From positions 757,358-821,357 of the forward strand of contig NZ_CP015622.1 of NCBI RefSeq assembly GCF_001643015.1: a stretch of 64,000 bases of DNA, read 5' to 3'. The stretch comes from Corynebacterium crudilactis (lineage in GTDB: Bacteria; Actinomycetota; Actinomycetes; Mycobacteriales; Mycobacteriaceae). The notes beneath the pieces were generated by a model. The model was not told the origin of the DNA, searched no databases, and worked only from the letters and a program-made list of their open reading frames with translations. How positions within the stretch are numbered: the first letter of the stretch is position 1; every line of letters begins with the position of its first letter. Below, piece after piece: positions 17,765-27,596 of the stretch. The translations under genes and the position numbers were made by a program.

Positions 17765-20302
17765 GTGTTTGGATTGTCCAAGGTGCTCCGCGTCGGCGAA
17801 GGCCGCGCCGTGAAGCGACTGCAGAAGATCGCTGATCAAGTCATCGCGCTGGAAGATCAGTATGCCAACCTGACCGATGAAGAGCTCAAGGCCAAAACAG
17901 CCGAGTTCAAAGAGCGCCTCGCTGGCGGCGAAGGCCTCGATGAGATCTTCTTCCATGCTTTTGCTACCGCTCGTGAAGCTTCATGGCGTGTCCTCGGACA
18001 GAAGCACTACCCAGTGCAGATCATGGGTGGCGCTGCACTTCACTTCGGCAACGTCGCTGAAATGCGCACCGGTGAAGGTAAGACCCTGACCTGTGTGCTT
18101 CCTGCATACCTCAACGCACTCGAAGGCAAGGGCGTTCACGTAGTGACCGTCAATGATTACTTGGCTAAGCGCGATGCCGAGATGGTAGGCCGTGTCCACC
18201 GTTACTTGGGCCTAGAAGTTGGCGTTATCTTATCTGAGATGCGCCCAGATGAGCGTCGCAAAGCATATACCGCCGACATCACCTATGGCACCAACAACGA
18301 ACTAGGCTTCGACTACCTGCGCGATAACATGGCACGCTCCCTGAGCGACCTTGTCCAGCGCGGACACAACTACGCCATCGTCGATGAGGTTGACTCCATC
18401 CTCATCGATGAAGCCCGTACGCCACTGATCATTTCCGGTCCAGTAGACGGCACATCGCAGTTCTACAATGTCTTCGCACAGATCGTGCCACGCATGACCA
18501 AGGACGTTCACTACGAAGTAGACGAACGCAAAAAGACCGTCGGCGTTAAAGAAGAAGGCGTCGAATACGTCGAAGACCAGCTGGGCATCGATAACCTCTA
18601 CGCACCAGAACACTCACAGCTCGTGAGCTACCTGAACAACGCCATCAAGGCTCAGGAACTATTTACCCGCGACAAGGACTACATCGTCCGCAACGGCGAA
18701 GTCATGATCGTAGACGGCTTCACCGGACGTGTCCTCTCCGGCCGCCGCTACAACGAAGGCATGCACCAAGCCATCGAAGCGAAAGAACGGGTGGAGATCA
18801 AAAACGAGAACCAAACCTTGGCTACCGTTACTCTCCAGAACTACTTCCGCCTCTACAGCAAGCTTTCCGGCATGACCGGTACCGCAGAAACCGAAGCAGC
18901 CGAGCTGAACCAGATCTACAAACTCGACGTCATTGCGATTCCTACCAACCGCAAAAACCAGCGCGAAGACCTCACCGACTTGGTCTACAAAACCCAAGAG
19001 GCAAAGTTCGCAGCAGTCGTAGACGATATCGCAGAGCGCATTGCCAACGGCCAACCAATTCTGGTCGGTACTGTCTCTGTTGAACGATCCGAGTACCTCG
19101 CTCAGCTTCTCACCAAACGAGGCATTAAACACAATGTCCTCAACGCAAAGCACCACGAGCAGGAAGCACAGATCGTGGCACAGGCAGGACTGCCAAGTGC
19201 AGTCACCGTTGCAACTAACATGGCGGGCCGCGGAACTGACATTGTGCTCGGCGGCAACCCTGAAATCCTCCTGGACATCAAACTTCGCGAACGCGGACTG
19301 GATCCTTTCGAAGATGAAGAAAGCTACCAGGAAGCATGGGACACCGAACTTCCTGCAATGAAGGAACGATGCGAGGAACGCGGCGATAAGGTACGCGAAG
19401 CCGGCGGACTCTACGTCCTTGGCACCGAACGCCATGAGTCCCGACGCATCGATAATCAGCTTCGTGGACGCTCAGCACGCCAGGGCGACCCAGGAGCTAC
19501 CCGCTTCTACCTCTCCATGCGCGATGACCTGATGGTACGTTTCGTCGGCCCAGCCATGGAAAACATGATGAACCGACTCAACGTCCCAGACGATGTGCCA
19601 ATCGAATCAAAGACCGTCACAAACTCCATCAAGGGCGCCCAAGCTCAGGTAGAGAACCAAAACTTCGAAATGCGTAAAAACGTATTGAAGTACGACGAAG
19701 TCATGAACGAACAGCGCAAGGTCATCTACGGCGAACGCCGCGAGATTCTCGAATCTGCAGATATCTCCCGCTACATCCACAACATGATCGAAGAAACCGT
19801 CAGCGCCTACGTCGATGGCGCTACCGCCAACGGCTACGTCGAAGACTGGGATCTGGAAAAACTGTGGAATGCCCTCGAAGCGCTCTACAATCCATCCATC
19901 GCTTGGACAGATCTTGTCGAAGGCAGCGAATACGGCAAACCAGGCGAGCTCTCCTCTGAACAGCTCCGTACTGCACTAGTTGAGGATGCGAAGAGCGAAT
20001 ACGCACGACTAGAAGAAGCCGTCTCCGCAATTGGTGGCGAAGCACAGATGCGCAACATCGAACGCATGGTGCTCATGCCAGTTATCGACACCAAATGGCG
20101 CGAACACCTCTACGAGATGGACTACCTCAAGGAAGGCATCGGCCTCCGCGCAATGGCACAGCGCGACCCACTGGTGGAATACCAAAAAGAGGGCGGCGAC
20201 ATGTTCAACGGCATGAAGGATGGCATCAAGGAAGAAACCGTTCGCCAGCTCTTCCTCCTACGCAAGCAGTTCATCAAGGAAGAAGCAGAAGTCGCTGAAT
20301 AG
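17765..20302 (+). CDS. secA: preprotein translocase ATPase SecA1
   Basis: The essential motor of Sec export. 845 residues. Walker A is MRTGEGKT at about residues 99-106. The DEAD-like Walker B in [16 protein letters not shown], the preprotein-crosslinking domain, MAGRGTDI in NBD2 and the helical scaffold are all intact. It ends in a KEEAEVAE tail without the Cys-rich zinc domain of E. coli SecA, as is usual for actinobacterial SecA1. GTG start behind AAGGAC. It is followed by a convergent gene rather than an operon partner. Confidence 0.97.
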   Translation: MFGLSKVLRVGEGRAVKRLQKIADQVIALEDQYANLTDEELKAKTAEFKERLAGGEGLDEIFFHAFATAREASWRVLGQKHYPVQIMGGAALHFGNVAEMRTGEGKTLTCVLPAYLNALEGKGVHVVTVNDYLAKRDAEMVGRVHRYLGLEVGVILSEMRPDERRKAYTADITYGTNNELGFDYLRDNMARSLSDLVQRGHNYAIVDEVDSILIDEARTPLIISGPVDGTSQFYNVFAQIVPRMTKDVHYEVDERKKTVGVKEEGVEYVEDQLGIDNLYAPEHSQLVSYLNNAIKAQELFTRDKDYIVRNGEVMIVDGFTGRVLSGRRYNEGMHQAIEAKERVEIKNENQTLATVTLQNYFRLYSKLSGMTGTAETEAAELNQIYKLDVIAIPTNRKNQREDLTDLVYKTQEAKFAAVVDDIAERIANGQPILVGTVSVERSEYLAQLLTKRGIKHNVLNAKHHEQEAQIVAQAGLPSAVTVATNMAGRGTDIVLGGNPEILLDIKLRERGLDPFEDEESYQEAWDTELPAMKERCEERGDKVREAGGLYVLGTERHESRRIDNQLRGRSARQGDPGATRFYLSMRDDLMVRFVGPAMENMMNRLNVPDDVPIESKTVTNSIKGAQAQVENQNFEMRKNVLKYDEVMNEQRKVIYGERREILESADISRYIHNMIEETVSAYVDGATANGYVEDWDLEKLWNALEALYNPSIAWTDLVEGSEYGKPGELSSEQLRTALVEDAKSEYARLEEAVSAIGGEAQMRNIERMVLMPVIDTKWREHLYEMDYLKEGIGLRAMAQRDPLVEYQKEGGDMFNGMKDGIKEETVRQLFLLRKQFIKEEAEVAE

Positions 20303-20312
20303 AAAGTTCTGA

Positions 20313-20696
20313 TTAGCTCAGAACTCTGAAGTTCAACATCCGCCATATGCCGCCCGATTCAACCAATCGGGCGGCATATGCAGTTCTCCTTAAACCCACA
20401 GAAATACTTCCGCACACCTCCGCAGTTTGCTCCCCAAGTTGGACATGGCAAGATAACAGATCCGCAGTCTGCGTAAAACCTTGCTTGCGGCGGGCGGAAA
20501 CGTGGGCGCGGACGGCAGCGTCGAAAAGCTTCGGGTTTAAATGCGTTATCGGCCGCAGGCCGAACGCTGAATCTAAAGCTACTCTGATCAGCACTGATAC
20601 CTCGCGCGGCACTTCCGTGCGTGCCTGGATTGCCCGAGGCAACGGATCGGGCACAAGATATAACAAATGTGCGAAACCAGGAATTGGAACAAGCAC
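20313..20696 (-). CDS. Rv3235-family conserved protein
   Basis: 127 residues from a GTG at 20696. The core resembles the Rv3235 family found near secA in mycobacteria and relatives. It has a short helix-rich N-terminal half (VLIRVALDSAFGLRP, LNPKLFDAAVRAHVSARR) and a two-strand C-terminal half ending in GIWRMLNFRVL. No signal peptide, membrane segment or catalytic motif is seen, and the function is unknown. The gene is convergent to secA with 10 nt between stops. Its 3' end contains a perfect 16-bp inverted repeat (20344-20380), so one DNA segment serves both as coding sequence and as a probable terminator. Family assignment is from memory of the pattern, not a search. Confidence 0.6.
   Translation of the reverse strand: MLVPIPGFAHLLYLVPDPLPRAIQARTEVPREVSVLIRVALDSAFGLRPITHLNPKLFDAAVRAHVSARRKQGFTQTADLLSCHVQLGEQTAEVCGSISVGLRRTAYAARLVESGGIWRMLNFRVLS
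20344..20380. repeat. perfect 16-bp inverted repeat inside the Rv3235-like gene
   Basis: 20344-20359 pairs with 20365-20380 around a 5-nt loop. No T run follows on either side. A second 8-bp hairpin (20305-20312 with 20318-20325) sits directly after the secA stop. Together they may end secA transcription. Confidence 0.7.
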
Positions 20697-20813
20697 AACA
20701 AAACTCCTTGAGACAAAAACTCAAGGCAAAAAACAAGCCACCCCAATCTGTGCGACAATCAAACCACAGACTTAGGACTATTATGTCACGAGAGAACCAA
20801 AGAAAGGGATAAA

Positions 20814-21224
20814 ATGCGCGGACTAATTGTTGACTACGCCGGAGTACTAGACGGAACTGATGAGGACCAACGCCGCTGGCGCAACCTGCTGGCTGCAGCG
20901 AAGAAAAATGGTGTCGGAACAGCCGTCCTCAGCAACGATCCAGGTGGAATCGGCGCAGCGCCGATCCGAGATCTCGAGAAAAACGGGGTAGTTGACAAGG
21001 TCTTGCTCTCAGGCGAAATTGGCGTCGAAAAGCCAGAAGAAGGTGCTTTCCAGGCCGCCGCAGACGCAATCGACCTGCCTATGCGCGACTGCGTGCTTGT
21101 CGACGATTCGATCCTCAACGTACGCGGCGCCGTCGAATCCGGACTCGTAGGTGTCTACTACCAGCAATTTGATCGCGCAGTCGTGGAAATCGTTGGCCTC
21201 TTCGGACTCGAAGGAGAATTCTAA
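20814..21224 (+). CDS. HAD-like protein lacking the second catalytic aspartate
   Basis: 136 residues of a compact HAD fold. Motif I reads LIVDYAGVLDG: the nucleophile Asp is present, but the general acid Asp two residues on is Ala. Motif II is VLSNDPGG, motif III the Lys of GVEKPEEG, and motif IV VDDSILNVRGA. The missing acid suggests weak or altered phosphatase activity. There is no cap domain, so a large or protein substrate is possible. The next gene starts at a TTG 2 nt after the stop, behind an AAGGAG that lies within this gene. Both follow secA and its convergent neighbour and may form a two-gene unit. Confidence 0.8.
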   Translation: MRGLIVDYAGVLDGTDEDQRRWRNLLAAAKKNGVGTAVLSNDPGGIGAAPIRDLEKNGVVDKVLLSGEIGVEKPEEGAFQAAADAIDLPMRDCVLVDDSILNVRGAVESGLVGVYYQQFDRAVVEIVGLFGLEGEF

Positions 21225-21226
21225 TC

Positions 21227-21733
21227 TTGCGAGTCTACATCCCAGCCACCTTCGCAACACTTCGCGGACTCAACGAATCACGAGTCATCACCGCACGCTC
21301 CGGATACGGCTTCGCCGTCACCCCAGCACTCCTCGACTTCTACGTTGACGGTGACGAAGAAGAAATCGCCCACGCCGCATTCCAAGACGCAGCAGAAGCA
21401 TCCATTCGACTACTCGCCATCGGTGATGAGGAATCTTTCCCATACCGCCGAGTCGTTATCTCAGCAGATATCGATGAATCCGTGATCACCTACCAGCCTG
21501 AAAACGGCGAATCCGTGGTCAAACTCAGCCCCGCGCAGATCAATCTCATCGATATCGCCGCCATCCACATCGACGTCGAAGCCTCAGAAGCAGATACCAA
21601 AAAAGCCATCGAAGTCATCGACGAATCCGATCTCGGCGAAGAAGACGCCGAACTCACCGTCGGAGACGCACAAGACAACTTCATGGCCTGGTATGACCCA
21701 GAAGAGCTGCCGTTCCTAATCGAGCTCCTCTAA
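21227..21733 (+). CDS. DUF6912 family protein
   Basis: 168 residues starting at a TTG, with AAGGAG 10 nt upstream. The N-terminal MRVYIPATFATL opening is the family hallmark. A mixed alpha/beta domain follows and then a strongly acidic C-terminal half. It is cytosolic, actinobacteria-specific and of unknown function. It is coupled to the HAD-like gene (2-nt gap) and convergent with rsgA, whose stop lies 2 nt away, so the two transcripts must end inside each other's coding region. Confidence 0.8.
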   Translation: MRVYIPATFATLRGLNESRVITARSGYGFAVTPALLDFYVDGDEEEIAHAAFQDAAEASIRLLAIGDEESFPYRRVVISADIDESVITYQPENGESVVKLSPAQINLIDIAAIHIDVEASEADTKKAIEVIDESDLGEEDAELTVGDAQDNFMAWYDPEELPFLIELL

Positions 21734-21735
21734 GC

Positions 21736-22725
21736 TCACATATCCCACGCGTCGTTGCTTCTCAGCGCAACCAACAACGCACGAACAGCCTCGACGCGAC
21801 GAGCACTCGCACCCTCCAGCTGATCCAACGCACAACCAGGATCCGCTGGAGGACCCAGATGCGCACATCCACGAGGACAATCCTCAACAGCAACCGCCAA
21901 ATCGTCGAACACACCAACAACAGTGTCAGCATCGACATGCGCCAAACCAAACGAACGAATACCAGGCGTATCAATAATCCAGCCATTATCAATGGCCAAG
22001 GCAACCGACTGAGTCGACGTATGCCGACCTTTACCCACACCTGAAACGACGCCAGTCTCACGATCAGCATCCGGCACCAAACGATTCACCAACGTGGACT
22101 TACCCACACCAGAGTGCCCAATCAACGCCGTGATATGCCCCTCAACGACATCCAACACAGGATCGAGAGGATCATCAACACCACACACCACAACTGGAAC
22201 TTCAAGAGCCGCAAACTCTGCCGCAAACTCCGAAGGATCAGCCAAATCAGACTTCGTCAAACACAAAATTGGCTGCAGATTACCAACAAACGCAGCGATC
22301 AGAGCGCGTTCCACAAAACCCGCCCGAGGCGGCGGATCGGCGACAGCTGAAACAATAAGCAACTGATCAGCATTAGCAACGACAATTCGTTCAAACGGAT
22401 CCGTGTCATCTGCCGTTCGGCGCAACACACTTGTACGCTCTTCCAAACGAACAATACGAGCCAATGAACCCGGACGACCAGACGTATCGCCAACGACACT
22501 AACTCGATCGCCCACCTCAATCGGCGTACGCCCCAACTCACGCGCACGCATCGTCACGATTGCTTTTTTTTGGCCGTCTAGAACTACACCCCAACGACCT
22601 CGATCCTTAGTGACGACCATTCCCACTAAAGCATCCTCATGGGAAGGCCTATCCTTTGTTCGAGGACGAGTGCCCCTACCAGGACGAACTCGAACATCGG
22701 ATTCGTCATAACTTCTTTTAGCCAA
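21736..22725 (-). CDS. rsgA: ribosome small subunit-dependent GTPase RsgA
   Basis: A circularly permuted GTPase that checks late 30S maturation. An OB-fold-like N-terminus is followed by G motifs in permuted order: the G4 element LTKSDLAD, then the P-loop [12 protein letters not shown], then G3 DTPGIRSFG, then the zinc segment CPRGCAH with a later Cys. The best start is the TTG at 22725, which overlaps the aroA stop, giving 329 residues. The open frame runs further up inside aroA, but that extension is out-of-frame aroA sequence. Translational coupling to aroA is likely. Confidence 0.92.
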   Translation of the reverse strand: MAKRSYDESDVRVRPGRGTRPRTKDRPSHEDALVGMVVTKDRGRWGVVLDGQKKAIVTMRARELGRTPIEVGDRVSVVGDTSGRPGSLARIVRLEERTSVLRRTADDTDPFERIVVANADQLLIVSAVADPPPRAGFVERALIAAFVGNLQPILCLTKSDLADPSEFAAEFAALEVPVVVCGVDDPLDPVLDVVEGHITALIGHSGVGKSTLVNRLVPDADRETGVVSGVGKGRHTSTQSVALAIDNGWIIDTPGIRSFGLAHVDADTVVGVFDDLAVAVEDCPRGCAHLGPPADPGCALDQLEGASARRVEAVRALLVALRSNDAWDM

Positions 22726-24010
22726 CCATTGCCTCCCAAATATTTTCAAAACCAGGGAAAGTCTTGGAAGTTGTTTGAATATCTTCAACCTGGACACCAT
22801 CGACAACAAGACCGATGATTGCGCCAGCAGTAGCCATGCGATGATCCGCATAGGATTGCCACACAGCACCATGAAGGGAAGCAGGCTCGATACGAAGACC
22901 ATCCTTAAGCTCGGTGCACTTTCCACCCAACTTGTTGATCTCTGAAGTCAACGCAGCCAAACGATCCGTTTCATGACCACGCAAATGGGCAATACCAGTC
23001 AACTTAGACTCGGTAGAAGACAAGGCAGCGAGCGCAGCGACCGTAGGTGTGAGCTCTCCGATATCAGACATATCGATCTCAATGCCCTTAAGCGACACTG
23101 GACCAGTCACTGACAGATCGTAGCTATCCCCACGCGCAATCAACTCAACTTCGCAACCCATACGCTCCAGAATCGAACGAATCGCATCGCCCGGCTGAGT
23201 GGTTTTAATCGGCCAATGCTTAATCTGAATCGTGCCACCAGTAACTGCTGCAGCTGCAAGGAACGGAGTCGCATTTGAAAGATCCGGTTCAATACGCCAG
23301 GTTTTACCGCGGATCTCTCCTGGATGAACTACCCACTGGTTTTCAGATTCATCAATGGTGATTCCTGCACTTCGGAGCATCTCAACAGTCATCTCGATAT
23401 GCGGCATACTCGGCAGACGGCCACCGACGTGCTTTACCGTAACGCCATTTTTGAAGCGTGGAGCAGAAAGCAAAAGACCCGAAACGAACTGTGAAGATCC
23501 GGATGCATCGATCTCAACGATTCCACCTTCTGGAATTGCACCAGCTTTGACAGTAAAAGGAAGACTGTCATTATCTACATCAACTCCGAGAGTCCGCAGC
23601 GCATCCAAAATACTGGTCATCGGGCGAACTCGAGCTTGCGGATCTCCATCGAAATGGACTGAACCATCAGCGAAAGCGGCGACGGGAGGCAAGAATCGCA
23701 TCACCGTACCAGCGAGGCCACATTCTACGGAACCAGCAGATATCTGCGCAGGCTCGACGTAGTATCGGTCTACCGCTTCTTCAGTAATAGCAATACCAAG
23801 ACTGCGTAATCCTTCTGCCATGAGGTCGGTATCGCGACTGCGAAGGACATCAATAATGGTGGATGGAGTTGACGCAAGCGCAGCCAAAATGAGAGCGCGA
23901 TTGGTAATTGACTTGGAACCAGGGATTGCCAGGTCCGAGACTATGGGGCCGCGAGCGCGCGGGGCATCCCAAATGGGCAAAGATGTAGACGAATCAGACA
24001 CAAAGACCAT
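22718..24010 (-). CDS. aroA: 3-phosphoshikimate 1-carboxyvinyltransferase (EPSP synthase)
   Basis: Joins shikimate-3-phosphate and PEP to EPSP in aromatic amino acid synthesis. The PEP and S3P binding motifs [11 protein letters not shown] near residue 29, [14 protein letters not shown] and the C-terminal [12 protein letters not shown] and DHRMATAGA are intact. The ATG at 24010 gives 430 residues. A GTG three codons on, at 24001, is a better match to a leaderless start because a TATTAT -10 element lies at 24014-24009. The 3' end overlaps the rsgA start. Confidence 0.94.
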   Translation of the reverse strand: MVFVSDSSTSLPIWDAPRARGPIVSDLAIPGSKSITNRALILAALASTPSTIIDVLRSRDTDLMAEGLRSLGIAITEEAVDRYYVEPAQISAGSVECGLAGTVMRFLPPVAAFADGSVHFDGDPQARVRPMTSILDALRTLGVDVDNDSLPFTVKAGAIPEGGIVEIDASGSSQFVSGLLLSAPRFKNGVTVKHVGGRLPSMPHIEMTVEMLRSAGITIDESENQWVVHPGEIRGKTWRIEPDLSNATPFLAAAAVTGGTIQIKHWPIKTTQPGDAIRSILERMGCEVELIARGDSYDLSVTGPVSLKGIEIDMSDIGELTPTVAALAALSSTESKLTGIAHLRGHETDRLAALTSEINKLGGKCTELKDGLRIEPASLHGAVWQSYADHRMATAGAIIGLVVDGVQVEDIQTTSKTFPGFENIWEAMVG

Positions 24011-24014
24011 AATA
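24008..24014. promoter_or_regulatory. overlapping divergent -10 elements of aroA and the SRAP gene
   Basis: CATAAT on the plus strand (24008-24013) ends 7 nt before the SRAP ATG at 24021. TATTAT on the minus strand (24014-24009) ends 7 nt before the in-frame aroA GTG at 24001. The two promoters share the same six base pairs. Confidence 0.45.
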
Positions 24015-24020
24015 GATGGT

Positions 24021-24662
24021 ATGTGTGGAAGATTTGTTTTGTTCACCACCGGTGATTCTCTAATCGAAGCTACCGAGACTGCGCTGGGACGATCCGTCGT
24101 GGCTCCACAGGGCACTCCAGAACCTCGCTATAACCTTGCTCCGACACAGATAATACCGATCGTCCGTCTCGGAGAAGAGATGCTTTTGGAGCCTGCGAGG
24201 TGGGGTTTGTTTCCGCATTGGAAGAAGGATGATTCGGGTCCTCCACTTTTTAATGCTCGTGGAGAGACTGTTGCAGAGAAGCCATCGTTCCGAGATGCTT
24301 TTAAACAGCAGCGTTGTTTGATTCCTTTGGATGGATATTATGAGTGGCATGAAAAGAAGCCGTATTTTGTATCTTTAGGTGACGGTTTGATGTGGGCTGC
24401 AGGGTTGTGGTCGACGGGGCTGGATCAACTGTCAACGACGATGGTTACTACAGAATCAGTGGAGCCTATAGCGTGGTTGCATAATCGACTGCCACGGTTC
24501 TTGGAGCAAGGCGAAATTGATCAATGGTTGTTTGGTTCTCCTGAAGATGCCAAGGAGTTGTTACATCCTGTTTCTCAAGAATGGGTGAAACGCTTGAGTG
24601 TTCGGGAAGTGTCTTCAGATGTAGGAAACGTACGCAACGATCATGTTGGTTTGTTGGATTAA
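24021..24662 (+). CDS. SOS response-associated peptidase (SRAP/YedK/HMCES family)
   Basis: Forms a covalent thiazolidine link with abasic sites in single-stranded DNA. The catalytic Cys2 appears in the start MCGRFVLF once Met is removed. A conserved Asn lies in RYNLAPTQ and the active-site Glu in GYYEWHE. The C-terminal NRLPRFLE, in the HxRMP position, has lost the His but keeps the general shape. 213 residues. I reject the longer frame from 23820, which would bury Cys2. It is probably leaderless, with the -10 at 24008, and convergent with the HNH gene with a 3-nt stop overlap. Confidence 0.9.
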   Translation: MCGRFVLFTTGDSLIEATETALGRSVVAPQGTPEPRYNLAPTQIIPIVRLGEEMLLEPARWGLFPHWKKDDSGPPLFNARGETVAEKPSFRDAFKQQRCLIPLDGYYEWHEKKPYFVSLGDGLMWAAGLWSTGLDQLSTTMVTTESVEPIAWLHNRLPRFLEQGEIDQWLFGSPEDAKELLHPVSQEWVKRLSVREVSSDVGNVRNDHVGLLD

Positions 24663-25771
24663 GCGGCGATCTTGCGGTCCATGTATTTTCCAAATTTTGT
24701 TCCCCAGGTTTTATTCGATTGTGATAGGGGACCGTTTGGAACAGAGATAACGGGCAAGCCATCTATGAGGAAAAGAACGGTGCCATCAGGCAGCGGATAG
24801 CATTGTAATCTTCCCTCAGTTTTCTGGATGTGGTGGAAGATGCACAGCGGATGGAGATTCCAAGGCGTTGTAGGCCCGCCTTCGTCCCAGGGGATGATGT
24901 GGTCAAGTTGGCAGTTATCGGCATTCACACAGCAACCAGGGACGCTACAGGTAGTACGTAGACCTTTTACGTAGATTCTCATTTCTTTGGTCGGTTGATA
25001 AGCAGTTGTATAAGCAAATTGTGCGGCATCCATATCGCGTTCTGAGGTGACTCGGGTTTTCCAGAAGTCCGTCTGTTTCTTTGATAGCCAGGTTCCTCCT
25101 TCCAGATACTCTGGGCCGTCTGGTGAACCGTATGTGTTTAAGACGACTTTGGTGGGCAAGCCTCGAATGATGTGGAGGAGGGAAGTGCCAGGAGTGCAAT
25201 CTTTGTCTTTGGACATTTGTTCCAGAGCAGCTTTGACTTCTGTTCCTTCGCTGGCGGTGCAATCGACGGTGATGCTGATGCCACCTTTTCTATTCCTGCG
25301 GTAGCGCATTGATTCTTCGGCTGTGACAGATGATGTTTCATCATCGGGACAATGTCTTGCTATAAATTTCCGCATCATTGCGGATATAGAGCTTGCTTGG
25401 GGCAAGCATTGTGCCTCCGCTTGAGGCGTCAGGTAATCGACGAGGTAGGCGTCGAAAAGCTCCCTTTTCTCGGTGGGTATTTTCGCGCCAGCTCTAGTGA
25501 TGGCGTTGATGCGGGCCATATCGAGATGTCCAAGCTTTTCGACGAGTTTGTGGAAGTGCGGCAAATGGGGAAGAAAGCAAATGCTGAATAAGCAGGCAGC
25601 GATGAGTTTGCGGGATAAACCAGTACGTGTGCATATTTTGTTGACGGAAGTTGCTAGATCTTCATCATCATCTGGGCGAAGGCGCTGCCAAAATGCGAGG
25701 TCGCGCCTATTAGTTTCAATTATTTCAGTGCTTATGGGATCGTTTGGATTGCTGACTGTGAAATAAAACAT
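24659..25771 (-). CDS. HNH endonuclease domain protein with DUF222-like N-terminus
   Basis: 370 residues. The C-terminal HNH module is clear: two Cys in CSVPGCCVNADNCQLDHIIP, the catalytic His in the LDHIIPWDEGG motif, NLHPLC, and the final His in FHHIQKTEG. The N-terminal half matches the helical region common to actinobacterial DUF222/13E12-type proteins, which are often present in many strain-variable copies. The nuclease target is unknown. The ATG at 25771 has an AGGGGGA site 5 nt upstream; a longer frame begins at 25825. I recall yedK and sigH as near neighbours in other strains, so this gene may be an insertion. Confidence 0.85.
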   Translation of the reverse strand: MFYFTVSNPNDPISTEIIETNRRDLAFWQRLRPDDDEDLATSVNKICTRTGLSRKLIAACLFSICFLPHLPHFHKLVEKLGHLDMARINAITRAGAKIPTEKRELFDAYLVDYLTPQAEAQCLPQASSISAMMRKFIARHCPDDETSSVTAEESMRYRRNRKGGISITVDCTASEGTEVKAALEQMSKDKDCTPGTSLLHIIRGLPTKVVLNTYGSPDGPEYLEGGTWLSKKQTDFWKTRVTSERDMDAAQFAYTTAYQPTKEMRIYVKGLRTTCSVPGCCVNADNCQLDHIIPWDEGGPTTPWNLHPLCIFHHIQKTEGRLQCYPLPDGTVLFLIDGLPVISVPNGPLSQSNKTWGTKFGKYMDRKIAA

Positions 25772-25903
25772 TGTTTCCCCCTGGTTTTGAAGTGATACAT
25801 ATGTTCTAAACGATGGGGACGACACGCGGGGGTGGCGTAAAGTTTAAGCGACAGTTCAGGTACCTTTGCAGCTACCCCCGAAGGGTCAGTTTTACATCCG
25901 AAG

Positions 25904-25909
25904 TAGAAT
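25904..25909 (+). promoter_or_regulatory. -10 element TAGAAT upstream of sigH
   Basis: TAGAAT fits the housekeeping -10 consensus 30 nt before the sigH ATG. No convincing TTGACA is visible 17 nt upstream, which is usual in this genus. Confidence 0.45.
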
Positions 25910-25938
25910 AGGCAACACGCATTTTCGAAAGGGGCCAC

Positions 25939-26559
25939 ATGGCTGAAAACCGAACCGGCACAGTCGATGAAGACGCGTTGGCTGCCCGCTTTGAAGAGGA
26001 AGCATTGCCACTCCTTGACCAGCTTTATGGCGGTGCCTTGCGCATGACTAGAAACCCCGCAGATGCGGAAGATCTCGTGCAAGATACTTACGTCAAGGCA
26101 TTCCAGGCATTCGCTAGTTTTAGGCCAGGCACAAATCTTAAAGCATGGCTCTATCGGATCATGACGAATACCTACATCAACATGTACCGAAAGAAACAGA
26201 GACAACCATCGCAAACTTCGGCTGATGAAATCACCGATTACCAACTCGTTGAATCGCAATCGCATACTTCAACCGGATTGGAATCTGCCGAGGTTGCAGC
26301 ATTGAAAAACCTGCCAGATGGGAAAATTGGGGATGCAATGAACCAACTCAGCCCGGAATACCGCATGGTGGTTTATTATGCCGATGTAGAGGATCTCGCC
26401 TACAAGGAAATCGCTGAAATCATGGATGTTCCACTCGGCACTGTCATGTCACGACTCCATCGTGGAAGAAAACAGCTCCGAGGAATGTTAAAGGAAGTAG
26501 CGAAGGAACAAGGCATTGGTCTTGAACATCCCGACATGAAGAAAAATTCGGAGGCATAA
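25939..26559 (+). CDS. sigH: ECF sigma factor SigH
   Basis: Group 4 sigma factor governing thiol-oxidative and heat stress (thioredoxin, Suf, Clp genes in corynebacteria). Region 2 carries [18 protein letters not shown] with the -10 contacts and [12 protein letters not shown]. Region 4 has [15 protein letters not shown] and the helix-turn-helix [25 protein letters not shown]. 206 residues. GAAAGGGG lies about 6 nt before the ATG. The anti-sigma gene rshA follows after 2 nt, giving the classical sigma/anti-sigma pair. Confidence 0.96.
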   Translation: MAENRTGTVDEDALAARFEEEALPLLDQLYGGALRMTRNPADAEDLVQDTYVKAFQAFASFRPGTNLKAWLYRIMTNTYINMYRKKQRQPSQTSADEITDYQLVESQSHTSTGLESAEVAALKNLPDGKIGDAMNQLSPEYRMVVYYADVEDLAYKEIAEIMDVPLGTVMSRLHRGRKQLRGMLKEVAKEQGIGLEHPDMKKNSEA

Positions 26560-26561
26560 CG

Positions 26562-26831
26562 ATGACGAATCTCAACCGCAGCGACTCACAAGGTGATTGT
26601 GGCTGCCCTGAATTCTTCGACGACATGCATCAGCTACTCGACGATCAACTCGGTGAAGCTGCCTGCGAGCGATTAAGGATTCACGCTTCAGGCTGCCCTA
26701 AATGTAGGCAGTTGTTAGAAGCCGAATCGGAGTTTCGCAGTTTGTTACGCAAGTGCTGCTGTGAGTCGGCTCCTGTAGAGCTTAGGCAGCGGATCTCTTA
26801 TCGCATTCGTGTGGAATATCGACAAGAATAG
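26562..26831 (+). CDS. rshA: zinc-binding anti-sigma factor RshA
   Basis: Holds SigH inactive until oxidised. 89 residues with the ZAS signature HASGCPKC (H-x3-C-x2-C) at about residues 41-48. The N-terminal CGCPEFFDDMHQLLDDQL helix contacts the sigma factor, and further cysteines lie near residues 65-67 in RKCCCES. The three-Cys cluster is a possible extra redox site. It overlaps nothing but lies 2 nt after sigH, so coupling is expected, and it is followed by a terminator. Confidence 0.93.
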   Translation: MTNLNRSDSQGDCGCPEFFDDMHQLLDDQLGEAACERLRIHASGCPKCRQLLEAESEFRSLLRKCCCESAPVELRQRISYRIRVEYRQE

Positions 26832-26835
26832 AAAA

Positions 26836-26868
26836 AACCGCCAGGAAGAAAAATTCTTCCTGGCGGTT
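26836..26868. terminator. terminator between rshA and the bL37 gene
   Basis: 15-bp perfect stem (26836-26850 with 26854-26868) and an AAA loop, flanked by A and T runs. It serves sigH-rshA (plus) and the minus-strand bL37 gene. Confidence 0.9.
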
Positions 26869-26876
26869 ACTCTTAT

Positions 26877-26951
26877 TTAAGAGTTAGGGCGGCGTCCGTG
26901 GTTCGCGCCTTTCTTGCGGCGATCCTTACGCTTGCGTCCTCGCTTGCTCAT
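26877..26951 (-). CDS. ribosomal protein bL37, 24 residues
   Basis: A very short gene, below the length cutoff of many gene finders. It encodes MSKRGRKRKDRR followed by KKGANHGRRPNS (24 residues, 13 of them Lys or Arg). This is the actinobacterial 50S protein bL37, which sits deep in the large subunit in mycobacterial ribosome structures. AGGAGG lies 6 nt before the ATG, a strong site for so small a gene. It shares the 26836-26868 terminator with rshA and lies between rshA and whcE, as it does beside whiB1 in relatives (recalled). Confidence 0.9.
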   Translation of the reverse strand: MSKRGRKRKDRRKKGANHGRRPNS

Positions 26952-27064
26952 GAGAGTCCTCCTTATAGTTCAAATGTTGATCAACTGTAGATACTTTAGC
27001 GGGTGCTCATCAGCGGTACAAAGATGAGGTTGCGCAGCGGGGGATATGTAGTTGTTAATGCAGC

Positions 27065-27325
27065 TTAAACAGCGATGCGTGCACGACCGCGGCCGCGGTT
27101 CTTGCGACGCTTCAGAGCGCGACGCTCGTCTTCGCTCATTCCACCCCAAACACCAGCATCCTGACCTGTCTCAAGGGCCCATGCAAGGCACTGTGAGGTA
27201 ACTGGGCAGCGGTTGCAGACCATCTTTGCGGATGCGATCTGCGCGAGAGCCGGGCCGGAGTTGCCGACTGGGAAGAACAGTTCAGGATCCTCTTCGCGGC
27301 AGATTGCCTCGTGGCGCCAATCCAT
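27065..27325 (-). CDS. whcE: WhiB1-type regulator WhcE
   Basis: 86-residue WhiB-like Fe-S protein. Four cysteines, one in AICREEDPELFFP and three in MVCNRCPVTSQC, bind the cluster. The GVWGGMSEDERRAL turn and a strongly basic KRRKNRGRGRAR tail bind DNA and sigma factor. In C. glutamicum WhcE supports heat and oxidative stress resistance and acts with SigH (established). Neighbouring sigH-rshA agrees. AAGGAG sits 7 nt before the ATG. The long upstream gap carries a CRP/GlxR-type palindrome 256 bp away. Confidence 0.93.
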   Translation of the reverse strand: MDWRHEAICREEDPELFFPVGNSGPALAQIASAKMVCNRCPVTSQCLAWALETGQDAGVWGGMSEDERRALKRRKNRGRGRARIAV

Positions 27326-27580
27326 TTCGATAACTCCTTTTCGTAAAAGCCTGTTGTTGTCATAAGTCCGGGCGCGCAGGAAAATGAGACCATTAGATGG
27401 TCCGGAGAGTGGATGTCACAGCCCGCGATCGACAAAAACAGACGCATTTTGCGTCCTGTTATTTACCTGGGGTTCATCTTGCGCTGCACCGGTGTTAAGA
27501 ATCAGTTTTTCCTGAGTTCTTTTTGGTACTTGGAAATAGTCTCATGTACACCCACTATTGGCTAGACCTAAGCCCCTTTT

Positions 27581-27596
27581 TGTGATGTAATTCACA
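27581..27596. promoter_or_regulatory. CRP-type GlxR operator
   Basis: TGTGATGTAATTCACA matches the corynebacterial GlxR consensus TGTGANNTANNTCACA at every fixed position. It lies about 256 bp upstream of whcE and 264 bp upstream of the membrane gene, so the controlled gene is unclear. Confidence 0.7.

Noticed and set aside
18659..19435. 258-codon frame antisense to secA
   Set aside because: Low-complexity Phe/Val-rich translation typical of the complement of a real gene.
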